DNA of 64,000 bases from Megaustenia siamemsis (taxonomy: Eukaryota; Mollusca; Gastropoda; Stylommatophora; Ariophantidae), in NCBI GenBank assembly GCA_032433765.1, contig JAVIAB010000051.1, positions 53,491,328 to 53,555,327 of the forward strand, read 5' to 3'. Below are positions 49,601 through 62,700 of the stretch, piece after piece. The translations under genes were made by a program, and so were the position numbers. The number at the start of each line of letters is the position of its first letter. The first letter of the stretch is position 1. The notes under the pieces were generated by a model, which worked only from the letters and a program-made list of their open reading frames with translations, was not told where the DNA came from and did not search any database.

Positions 49601-52600
49601 AAATTTGAGAGAAAAGACAAAGAGGAATTGAGAGATAAGGTAAAGAGGAAAAGAGAGAAAAGATAGGCAGCTCAGGAGAATAAACATGGTAGTAAAACGT
49701 CAACATAAACAATTATAAACAAATGTAGTGAAACAAAATGGTGGATAGTCATTGTCAACATGTACGGTACCTAATGATGATAAATTCAGTAAAATGACGC
49801 ATAGTTAGTTTCTACTGTAATATTATTTCATTATCTTAATTATGTATGCTTCTTCACGTTACTCGATGCATTTTTTTAAAAATGTGTATACTTCTTTCAT
49901 TCTTCATCTGCCTTTTAGCGTCGAGGGAAGAAGTAGTTTCCCGATATTTTTGTCTGATATTTTAATTAACTTCTGCTGCTTTTGTGTTTTTTCTTCTCTA
50001 ATTTCTTCATTTCTGATCATATCTCTCAAGCCATATTAATCTGATTTCTTATAAAGATCTTTCGTTCGAGACGAACAATGTATCTGTAGCATTAATAATT
50101 TCAAACTGACTGAAACTATCGACTCCCTATAACAACACTCAGAACATGGCTGAGAAAGTTCAGCACTTTCAATATTAACATTCAAGTAGAAAGCGTTCTC
50201 ACCCATGTCGAGAGAGTTCCAGAAGAATAATTTTCTATCAGTTACATCCCCTCTCGCCTCCTCGTCTGATGTGAACATTATTCAATAATGTAACACTTGC
50301 AGTGGCGTAACGGCTGGTGGGGTGTTTTGGGGGAAAGAGAGAATGAAGGTCCCCAGGAAGGGTTTCTCTAGGCGTAATTTTTGAAAACAAAAAGAAAAGA
50401 AGTGTAATAATACATTTAAAAATAGAGTCTATACTTGCCTTGCCACAAGCACTGGCAATTAATATTCTTTCCTGGTCCAAAGCGCTGGCAATCCATATAC
50501 TTTCCTGGTCCAAGGCGTTGACAATCCTTATACTTTCCTGGTCCAAAGCGCTGACAATCCATATACTTTACTGGTCCAAGGTCCACGGCGCTGACAATAC
50601 ATACACTTTCCTGGTCCAAGGCGCTGACAATCCATATATTTTCCTGGTCCAAGACGCTGACAATACATATACTTTCCTGGTCCAAGGCGCTGACAATCCA
50701 TATATTTCCCTGGTCAAAAGCGCTGACAATCCATATACTTTCCTGGTCCAAGGCGCTGACAATCCATATATTTTCCTGGTCCAAAGCGCTGACAATACAT
50801 ATACTTTCCTGGTCCAAGGTCCACGGCGCTGACAATCCATATACTTTCCTGGTCCAAAGCGCTGACAATACATATACTTTCCTGGTCCAAGGTCCACGGC
50901 GCTGACAATCCATATATTTTCCTGGTCCAAGGCGCTGACAATCCATATACTTTTCTGGTCCAAGGCGCTAACAATCCATATATTTTCCTGGTCCAAGGCG
51001 CTGACAATCCATATATTTTCCTGGTCCAAGGCGCCGACAATCCGTATACTTTCCTGGTCCAAAGCGCTGACAATCCATATACTTTCCTGGTCAAAGGCGC
51101 TGCAATTAAAGCTACGCGACTGAGCAAGTGAGTTTTTCTTTGTCCTTTTAACTCTAATTGCTGAAATATGCTGTAAGTTTTGTGATTGATAGACAGAGGA
51201 ATTTTTAAATAACTCATTATTTCTGTGCCAAAACTGCTCTTTTATAAGTCCCAAGAGCCGTCAAGACCGTTACTCTAATCTTTTGATATATCACTCCGAG
51301 TTTACTTGGCCATGAGTACGCGGATCCTATCTAATCACGGTAGCGTAAAAAGTTGTTTGGTTTTCTATCTTTTCTTCTTCTTTTAGCCCCCGTCACGTCA
51401 AGTGGCGTATAGGGAATATGGTGTTAGTGACCATACATTTTAGACCTTCAGCACATGATTTTTGGGGTAATGTGGTCGGTATTACGCCCTTGGTTATCAA
51501 TCGGTGCTTAAATAAAAACTCTGGCCCGAACACCCTGCGACGACTTCACTGGATAAGCGACATTTATTCTTCTGTCCTTCTAGTCGTCACAAGCAATCTT
51601 GAGCTGTATACAAGCAATCTTGAGCTGTGTATAAGCAATCTTGAGCTGTATACAAGCAATCTTGAGCTGTATACAAGCAACCTTGAGCTGTATATAAGCA
51701 ATCTTGAGCTGCATACAAGCAATCTTGAACACAAACAAAGCAAAAATAATGGTTTTGTTTAAAATGAGAGAATATAATCTGTTGCCATACCATGCGCGCA
51801 GAGCCTGTGCCAGACCCAGAGTATGGTTGAATGAAAGCGTTTGAGGAAATTCTAAACAACATCACTTGGCTATGGAGGGAAGACAGAAAAGTGAGAGCTA
51901 AAACTTGATATCTATTTCATACTGACAGGAGTATAGGAGGAAGTGAAAAAGAGGTGTCGTCAGATCGTTATGGGTAAATAACTCCAGATACTGAGAGATT
52001 ACTGAACTGTTCTTATGTTTTCCAGGCTATGGGAATATAGCACCAAAGACAGTTTGGGGCAGACTGGTGTGCATAGCGTACGCTCTTCTTGGTATTCCCC
52101 TGATGCTGCTGTGTCTGGCGAACATTGGCGATGTGTTGGCAAATACCTTCCGTTTTATCTACGCCAAAATCTGCTGTTGTGGTTTTTGTAAGCGAAAGAA
52201 CAAGAACAAGGATAAGGTAAATTGTAATGTATTAAAATGTATAGTCGTGTATCATCATCATCATCTTCTTCTTCCTCTTCTTCTTTACAAGAACAATGAT
52301 AAGGTAAATTGTAATGTATTAAAATGTATAGTCGTGTATCATCATCATCATCTTCTTCTTCCTCTTCTTCTTTACAAGAACAAGGATAAGGTAAATTGTA
52401 ATGTATTAAAATGTATAGTCGTGTATCATCATCATCATCATCTTCTTCCTCTTTACAACCCCAAGTGGTGCAGTAGATCATCAACAAACCCCTTTTGTTT
52501 TTTTCCTATTAAGATCGTTCCATGTCTCTCCTATCCTCTTCATCTTTACTTTCACTTGTCTTCTACAAGTATATATTCGCCTTCCTCTTTGTATCCTCCC

Positions 52601-52947
52601 CTGGGGATTTCAAAATAGGACTTGTCGTGTAGGTTTCTCAGTTGGTTTCCGTAGTGTATATCATATAGAGAACCAGTGTCTTGGCCTTATCGCTTTAACC
52701 GCTGGTATTTATCTGGTACCTTCACATAGTTCTATGCAAGTATTCATTAACGAAAGGTTTGTACGCTTGGCTGTCCATACAATCTAATATAAATATCTGA
52801 AGTGAATGAAAGATATATTCAGTATTTATCAGCTATACTTCATCACATTAGTGGACATCATTGATAATGTTTCGATAAATTGACTTGTCTACTTTAATTC
52901 AGTTCCGCTTGTTGATTTTAGGGCTGAGATAATGAAGTTGGGGACTG

Positions 52948-53008
<61 letters not shown>

Positions 53009-53695
53009 GAGAGAGAGAGAGAAAGAGAACGAGAGAGAGAGAGAGAGAGAGAGGAAGAAAAAAAGAAGACATTAAATAGAAATGCAAATAAAGAGATCGA
53101 AAGAATGAAACAACGATGGCACTTTATTTTAAGATGAGTGTATACATATATACATATATACATAAGTAAAGAGCTCCAGTCACATACGTGACGTATAGGG
53201 AATATGGTTTTGGTGACCATATTTTTAATAGATCTTCGGCACATGATTTTTATGGCAATGTGAGATCTTTACTACGCCCATGCTACTTTACTTCCTCCCC
53301 CCACCAAAAAAAAAAAAAAAAATAAATAAATCCGTTAGCCATTTCAGACTAGGTGAACATGGAAGCCGTCGATTAGTATCAAAACTGGCCTCTTATCCTT
53401 TGTAGTCCAGTTCACTAATCACTGAGATATCGCGGCTCCCCCATAATATAAATATAATTTTTTCTAAATAAAAATTGACTGGAATTATCGTCTCATCCCA
53501 TAAAAGAACAGAGCACTGCAACATACCAGGCTTTGGAAGCTCTGCTGTTGTTATTTTAATTATCATTATCAATAACCATACCATGATAATGTTAACTTGC
53601 GGTAATTCCAGTTTTCTTATATAATTTTTAGTTTGTATTTTGGGACTGTTAAGTCCTAAACTTTTATTAAAAATGTGTATCTGCTCACTCCGGCT

Positions 53696-53760
<65 letters not shown>

Positions 53761-56700
53761 ATTGTTTATGTGGTGGGTGATAAATTGTGAATGTGGTGGG
53801 TGATAAACTGTGAATGTGGTAAATGAGATATTATGAATGTAGTAGTTGAGATATTGTGAATGTGGTAGTTAAGATATAGCTTTGTTGTGTGTGACGGAGA
53901 TCTCATGGTGTTGAAGAGCCAGAAATGGCGAACAAACTTGAAAGAGAATACAAGAACAGTTTCTGTAGAGGAAATCCTCGTTCACGTGACATTGACCATC
54001 ATCAAGGTTATCCCCTTCTTTCTTTCAGAAGACGAATCGACAAGTTAAAGGGTAAAGCCGTAACACGATCAATGTCGCCATGGATCCATGTGAGATTTTG
54101 CTTGAAGTCCTTGTATGATCACACTTTCTACATGGACGAGGCCTGTATGAGTGAGGACCTCCACGTTTGTCCTTCCAGGTGATACCAAGAATACGGCGCA
54201 GACATCGCATATGGAATGCATTTAGTCTTCTCTCCTGCTTTGCATAAGTTGTTTATGATTCGCTGCCATACAGAAGGATACTAATGATGCTGTAGACTGC
54301 GAACTTTGTTTTACTTGTGAGTTTGATGGTTTGGCAAACACGCATAGAGATCGGGCGAAGTTTAGTTCGTAGTTTGGCAGCAGTAGATTGTTACATTGGT
54401 AAACAATGTTGATGTTCATTTCTGTATCTGTATTTTCACAATGCAATTATAACGTGTTTGTGTCTTATTGACAGACAATGAACATGAAATCTGTCAACGA
54501 CAACCCTGTGGTCAACTGGACGTCCAGCGACAGTAAATCTAGTTCAGGTAATCTTCTGCGTACACATCTAGACGTCATTAAGTTCGAAGAAAGCATTCGT
54601 CAGCTTAAGATCGGTGACATCACCATACATATTGTTCCAGAATGGTACCGATGATGGCTACAATAGCCATCTCTGCTCATCATATTTTGAGCATGACTGT
54701 AGCAATGTACAGCAGTCATTTTTCCTGTGCTTAAGTCACGCTCATTCTTAGCGTATTGAAAAAGTGAAATCTGAATCTGTTGTAGCCTTTCGGAGTCTAC
54801 AAATGTTAACTTGTTCTTTCCTGTTGAGGAGGTAGTAGGCATCATTTTTCTGGTAGCCATGTTGCTTTGTATTCCCCTTATTCATGTGTTTGTTCCCGAC
54901 AAACCTCTTTGGTTCCTCACAAGTTGTGCTTGCATCTGTCTGGTTCAGGTAATTAGAACAGATATAGAAGTAGATCTACAGATGTACAGATCAGAGATGA
55001 TCATGAAGGGCACGACTAATGGAACGCGATTTTAAGTGAAGGATTTGTGGGGTCATCTGATAGTAGAGCGCTGATTACATTAGTTGAAAACTTGTTACAA
55101 CAAAATACATTGCTATAGTGTAAGTAAGGAGCCGCGATAGCTGAGTGGTTAGTGAGCTGGACTGCAAAGGATAAGAGGTAGGGTTCGATCCCAATCGACG
55201 GCTTCCGGGTTCAACCAGCCTTTCTGGGTACCGGATTTTTTTCTGGGAAAGTAAAGCGGCACGGGCGTAATACCGATCACATTACCCCAAAAATCATGTG
55301 CTGAAGGTCTGTAAAATGTATGGTCACTAACACCATATTCCCTATACGCCACTTGGCGTGACGGTGATACTACTTTTACTTTTATAGTGTAAATAAGGAA
55401 ATAGTGATGTACGGGACTCGCGTAGCAATGACTACCAAGAAATTTTGAAAGACAGTCAATGAATTAGAATTCACAAGAAACTATGAAATTTGGACAGTTT
55501 AAGTAGACCTGGAGATGAAACGTCGAAATAGAATCAAAGTCTTCAGGATGGACGTGGACTCGGGAGAAGATAGCACAAAACTGGATCCGTTGGCTGAACG
55601 TAGTTGCATCCCTTTGCTCGACCAGAAGCTGCACCTAATTATATTAGTAAATGAGGCCACGAGAAACACACTTGATAAATATGAGATTCTACGATATATA
55701 TGTATAAAAACATACCCGTGTGTTACCAGGGCCTCATTATGAGGGAGGTAAAGAATAGTGACACTGTGACTTTCCAGGCATATCGTAAGAGGCGACTAAG
55801 GAGGTTGATCGATGGCTTGACAAGCTGTCATTGTAAAAAGTATTGTTATGGAAACAAGCCATAGATTTTAGAGCAGTGATCTCTGCAATATGTGCCATTT
55901 TGGCACGCAAGGTTTCTGTTTTTGAGATTGTGGTTCTGCCCTATGTGCCGTCTTCGGCTCGAAAGGACAATAGATAGATAGATAGATAGATAAAAGCATT
56001 ACTAACAAAATAACAGCTCATCCGTTTAATTACAAATTATTAACATTATACACCCCCCCCCCCCAAAAAAAAAAAAATAAAAAAAAAATTGAAGAAATAT
56101 TTTATTATATATATTGAAATTACAGCTACTTTTTCCTCCTTTCTACTTGAAATAATTGTAGTACAACGATCACGTGCGTCATTCATTAGAGAATGTCGTG
56201 TTAATATTCATATTTTTTACTATAGATATATTTTTTTGCCATATGGACAGCATAAATTCAAGCCATATTTCTTTCTAAGAGAAAAGGAAATAATTTAAAG
56301 TGTTGTGAATATAGAGGCCACTGAATAGGCCTGAACACTTGTCCACAGTTCATTAATCCATTATTCTACCGCAGCTTCCTCAGTCCGATAATTGGGTCTA
56401 AGTATCTGGTGTCAGAGTTACGGAGTTCAAAGATGAAATAATGATATACACAATTATAAGTTAATATCTATAATATGAATCATTACATAACTCCTTCAAC
56501 TACTGCCGTGTCACTAGCTCAGACATGTCTCAGTTTGGTACTGAGTTGAAAAACAGTTTTTTTTAAATTTACAAAACATCAATTTGTTATTTCACAGCAT
56601 CTCATTTATTTTAGATCCCTACATCGTTATCAGTTACTTTCAAGCGACATTTGTTTATTGCTTAAGCGACATCTCAGTATAATCAATGGCTCTACCAGGT

Positions 56701-59700
56701 CAAAGTTTGTAAATTCTTAGAGCCATAGCTTGTTTCTTCATCATACCACAACTTATTACTTCATCATACCACAACTTATTACTTCATCACAACTTATTAC
56801 TTCATCACACCACAACTTATTACTTCATCACAACTTATTACTTCATCACACCACAACTTATTACTTCATCACAAATAATTACTTCATCACACCACAACTT
56901 ATTACTTCATCACAACATATTACTTCATCACACCACAACTTATTACTTCATCACACCACAACTTATTACTTCATCACAACTTATTACTTCATCACACCAC
57001 AACTTATTACTTCATCACACCACAACTTATTACTTCATCACAACTTATTACTTCATCACACCACAACTTATTACTTCATCACACCACAACTTATTACTTC
57101 ATCACAACTTATTACTTCATCACAACTTATTTCTTCATCACACCACAACTTATTACTTCATCACAACTTATTACTTCATCACACCGCAACTTATTGCTTC
57201 ATCACAACATATTACTTCATCACACCACAACTTATTACTTCATCACACCACAACTTATTACTTCATCACAACTTATTATTTCATCACAACTTATTTCTTC
57301 ATCACACCACAACTTATTACTTCATCACAACTTATTACTTCATCACACCGCAACTTGTTGCTTCATCACAACATATTACTTCATCACACCACAACTTATT
57401 ACTTCATCACACCCTAACTTATTACTTCATCACAACTTATTACTTCATCACAACTTATTACTTCATCACACCACAACTTATTACTTCATCACAACGTATT
57501 GCTTCATCACACCACAACGTATTGCTTCATCATACCACAACGTGTTACTTCATCACACCACAACGTATTACTTCATCATACCTCAACGTATTGCTTCATC
57601 ATACCTCAACGTATTGCTTCATCACACCACAACGTATTACTTCATCATACCACAACATATTACTTAATCACATCACAACGTATTGGTTCATCATACCACA
57701 ACGTATTACTTCATCATACCACAACGTATTGCTTCATCACATCACAACGTATTGCTTCATCATACCACAATGTATTACTTCATCATACCACAACGTATTA
57801 CTTCATCATACCACAACGTATTGCTTCATCATACCACAACGTATTACTTCATCATACCACAACGTATTACTTCATCACATCACAACGTATTGCTTCATCA
57901 TACCACAATGTATTACTTCATCATACCACAACGTATTGCTTCATCATACCACAACGTATTACTTCATCACATCACAACGTAATGCTTCATCACACCACAA
58001 CGTATTACTTCATCACACCACAACGTATTACTTCATCACATCACAACGTATTGCTTCATCATACCACATTGTATTACTTCATCACACCACAACGTATTAC
58101 TTCATCATACCACAACGTATTACTTCATCACATCACAACGTATTGCTTCATCACATCACAACGTATTACATCATCACATCACAACGTATTGCTTCATCAC
58201 ATCACAACGTATTACTTCATCACATCACAACGTATTACTTCATCACATCACAACGTATTACTTCATCACATCACAACGTATTGCTTCATCACATCAAAAC
58301 GTATTGCTTCATCACATCACAACGTATTACTACATCACACCACAACGTATTGCTTCATCATACCACAACGTATTACTTCATCACACCACAACGTATTACT
58401 TCATCACACCACAACATATTACTTCATCACATCACAACTTAATACTTCACACACAACAACATATTACTTCACCACAACTTATTACTTTATCACACCACAA
58501 CGTATTACTTCATTACACCACAACGTATTACTTCACACCACAACTTATTATTTCACCACAACTTATTATTTCACCACAGCTTATTACGTCACATATCACA
58601 ATCTATTACTTCACCTCACCACAACTTGTTACTTCTCCTCATCATAAATTATTACTTCACCTCATCATAAATTATTACTTCTCCTCATCACAAATTATTA
58701 CTTCTCCTCATCACAAATTATTACTCCACCACACCATAACTTTTTACTTCACCTCATCATAAATTATTACTTCTCCTCATCACAAATTATTACTTCTCCT
58801 CATCACAAATTATTACTCCACCACACCATAACTTTTTACTTCACTGTGTATCAAGGAGATGGACAAAGTCCGACAGCGCCCACATTTTCCAGTTTAACAT
58901 CCCGACCCTCAACAGAGACTTCCATTACAAGTGATGGTAGAAAACGTGTAGGGTCAGCGAGTTCGAGGTCATCTAAGGTAAATTTTGATTTAGGAAAGGT
59001 GAGATGTAGTTAATAACGAAGATAAAAATGGAACAAATATTAGTTTATAAGTTATGAACAAAGTTACGCGTGCGTACCCCCCTCCGCCCATCTGGGGACG
59101 TAAATGGACCCCAGAAGGAGCCGAGTTTGGGCTAAGGGATCGTCAAAGTCAGTCCCTGGCACGACATCCCAAAAGCCGATGATGCTGAGTGAAATGTTAC
59201 TGTGCCAACATTAGACACTTTCCATTTCTCATTTCCAGAAGTGCGCGATTAGGTTCACGCGTCGATTAATCATCATCATCATGTGCCATACCGGTTGGCG
59301 TAGGTGATCATGTCCCTCCACAATCTTCTATCCACAGTGCATCGTATCAGTTTTGTTCTTGACTGTTTTCCATGCCATGACACCAAGCTATCCAGTATTT
59401 TCTCTCTTTGTCGTCCGCGATCTCTCTTTCCTTTTATTTTGCCAGTTATAACCAAGTATTCCAACTTTCCTCTTCTCATGATGTGACCGAAAAGTGTTGA
59501 TTGCTTCTTTCTGATGTTTTTTAAGAGCTCCCTTTTTGTGCTGGTCTCTTTGAGAACTTCCTCATTGGTCTTTTTAGCTGTCCAGGGAACTTTCAACATT
59601 CTTCTGAGAAATCCCATCTCTGGGGCCTCTAATCGTCTTTTCATTTGTGTGTCTACTGTCCATGATTCGCTTCCATACGTCGATTAATAGGGTATTATTT

Positions 59701-62700
59701 TTGAGTGACCTGTGATTTCAACGAATCCTGAGACTGACGATAATGATTATGGTCTAATGCTACGGTGTCTACACAAGCAGTTGACTTTCAAAACCTGGAA
59801 AATAACCTGGCGAAATGCACGGCTTCTCGGTTATCACCTGTTCACCTGGAGCAACTGGGTCTTTTCCATCTTGCAATCTAAGTCCCATTCAAAAGACCCC
59901 ACATAGGGGTACTGCAATACTAAGTTCCATTCAAAAGACCCCACATAGGGGTGCTGCAATACTAAGTTCCATTCAAAAGACTCCACATAGGGGTACTGCA
60001 ATACTAAGTTCCATTCAAAAGACCCCACCTAGTGGTACTGCAATACTAAGTTCCATTCAAAAGACCCCACCTAGTGGTACTGCAATACTTGGTTTCATTC
60101 AACAGACACCACATAGGGGTACTGCAGTACTTGATTTCATTCATCAGACCCCATATACGGGTACTGCAATACTAAGTTCCATTCAACAGACCCCACCTAG
60201 GGTATCGCAATACGTGGTTTCACTCACAGATCCCATCGCTACAGAGACTACTGGATTCCTCACATTGTTAACCAGCATTCTTTGACTTAATCACCGAAGA
60301 CACCAATTTGAGAGTGACGTTATTTCTTTGTCAACTGTGGATCACTGACTGCTTGCCTAGATATCGCTTCACCTCAACTGATGGTAGAACGTGTGTTCTG
60401 TGCTCAAGTTTTACACGTAAAAGAACTCTAGGCTCGGCCGGGTTTAGGCCTAGGTTACATAAGCTGGGGCCTCGGTAGCCTAGTTGCGAAAACAACCCGA
60501 CTGGACTACCGACGTTCGGACAACCCGTGTTCGATTCCCGCTGGAAGCAGTGTGAACCGTACTCGTGGTTGGAAAAAAAAATACCCCGCGGTCGACCTAG
60601 CCTCTGGCAGAAATGGGTACCAGGGTAGTACTCTGAGAAGGTGAGGAATCCGCCTCGCATCATGAATTTCGTTGCTTGAACGACACAATCCAGAGGTCTC
60701 CGAACACTTCCGGATAGGCGGCCGAGCATATATGGGTAAAAACTCGCGAGCTAAGATGCCGATACAAGCCTCGTACTTTACCTTTATATAAGCTGCATCT
60801 AGGGCCTGACTTTTGTTTATATTTGTATCTATAATAGAGATCTTCTGTTGTTATTTATTTTTTTAACAGGGGACCTCAAAGTTACATTGAGCTTAGACCA
60901 TAGCCAGGTAGAAATCTGGCCCTAACTCTCAGGAAGTAACTGTACAAACTGTACGCCGTTGTTTGTGCTGTATATAGAAGTTACATTTCTGTTATTTGTG
61001 ACATAAATTCAACCAAGATTACCACATGGATCCAAACATTCAGCGCGCTCTCTGAGATGTCCTTCTGTGAAATCGGTAAAAAATAATGGCAGATGGGTAC
61101 TGTCTGCGCACTAAGATAAGGTTTGGCCTATACACTTTAGAGGGAGCAGCGATAGTTCAGTGGTTAGTGAACTGGACTACAAAGGACAAGAGGTTGGGTT
61201 CGATTCCAACCGACGGCTTCTGGGTTCACCCTGCCTTTAATGGGTACCTGATTTTTTTCAGGGAAAGTGAAGCGGCACTGGCGTAATACCGACCACATTA
61301 CCCCAAAAATCATGTGCCGAAGGTCTGTAAAATATATGGTCACTAACACCATATTCCCTATACGCCACTTGGCGTGACGGGGGTACTTTACTTAACTCTT
61401 TTTGTTACTATAAACTTTAGCAAGAGAAGAGCAACATAAACAAAAATGAATAATCAAACTTGTGCACACGAAAAATCATTGGTCAAATTAGCTTTTCATC
61501 TTGTCATAATGACGTAGACGGAGTAAAGTATTTAAACCTTTTATAACTTAAAATTTGACAAAGTAAAGCACCAAGAAATAATCACAATTTTAGAAAACAT
61601 AAACGTAGACAGCAAAGATCTAAGAATAATAAAGAACATGTACTGGCAACTGACAGCGGCCATAAGAACTGGAAACAAATTGGGAATGTTTCAACAAATA
61701 AAACAGGGTGTTAGACAAGGTTGTGTGCTGTGACCAGATTTGTTTAATATTTATAGTGAGATTATTTTAAGATCCATAAGGGGCATGCCTGGAATAACAA
61801 TTGGAGATCATACTATAAATAATTTAAGGTATGCTGATGATGATACAGTCTTAATCGCTAAGAGTGAAAATGAGTTACAAGAAATGTTGTACATTATAGT
61901 GAAAGAAAGCAAAAATAAAGGACCCAGCCTTAATAGCAAAAAGACAGAAGTAATGGTAACAACAAAGAAAAAGACATCACCCCAGTGCGGAATAAAGACA
62001 AGTGGAACAATATTAAAACAGGTAAATGAATTTAAATATTTGGGAACTTTGTTAACCTCAGACGGAAGATGTACAAAAGAGGTGAGATGCAGAATGACTC
62101 AGGCAAAAGCAGCTTTCCAAAAAATGAGGAAGATACTATGCAATCCATTTTTGACAATAGAAACAAGAAAAAGAGTTATTAAATGTTATGTAGAGCCAGT
62201 CTTAACATATGTATGTGAATCATGGACAATAGGACAACAGACAAGAGAATCACTGGAGTCTGTGGAAATGTGGTTTTACAGAAGAATGTTGAGAATGCCA
62301 TGGACAGCTAAGAAGAGTAATGCAAATGTTCTGAAAGAGGTCAAAGCAAAAAGAGAGCTAATTTCCAATATTAGGAAGAAACAATCATCATTTTTTGGCC
62401 ATGTGATGAGAAGAGAACAACTGGGGTGTATTGTGACAACTTGAATATTGGGGGACGAAGAGATAGAGGGAAGCAAAGAGAAAAGATACCTGACAGCTTA
62501 AGAGAATGGCTTGGCAGAAGGTCAACAACAGAAATGATAAAGAACTGTCGAGATCGAAAGTTGTGGAGAGACATGATCACCTACGCCAGTAGGCCCGGTA
62601 CTTGATGATGATGATGATTACTTAAAAGATGATGTGGTTGTTGAGGGAATTTCTCATCCTTGATTTTGATTCATTTACATATCTTAAAAAGCCAGATACA

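Noticed and set aside
50416..51254. Minus-strand ORFs of 167-228 codons with 11-residue repeats
   Set aside because: Products of the 33-bp minisatellite; open in more than one frame.
52067..52618. A 183-codon ORF read through the exon-3 donor as the true C-terminal part of the channel
   Set aside because: The first donor is strong and its phase matches exon 4. The read-through consists of the 87-bp repeats and then decayed LINE sequence. The possible use of the later donors is kept as a finding.
54811..55035. A hydrophobic ORF as an extra K2P exon
   Set aside because: There is no good acceptor/donor pair around it. The TM count of the channel is already complete (four), and the sequence does not resemble K2P segments.
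56730..58762. Open frames of 570, 382 and 152 codons on the + strand
   Set aside because: They are produced by the 18/23-bp minisatellite, are composed of a handful of residues, and lie in K2P intron 4.
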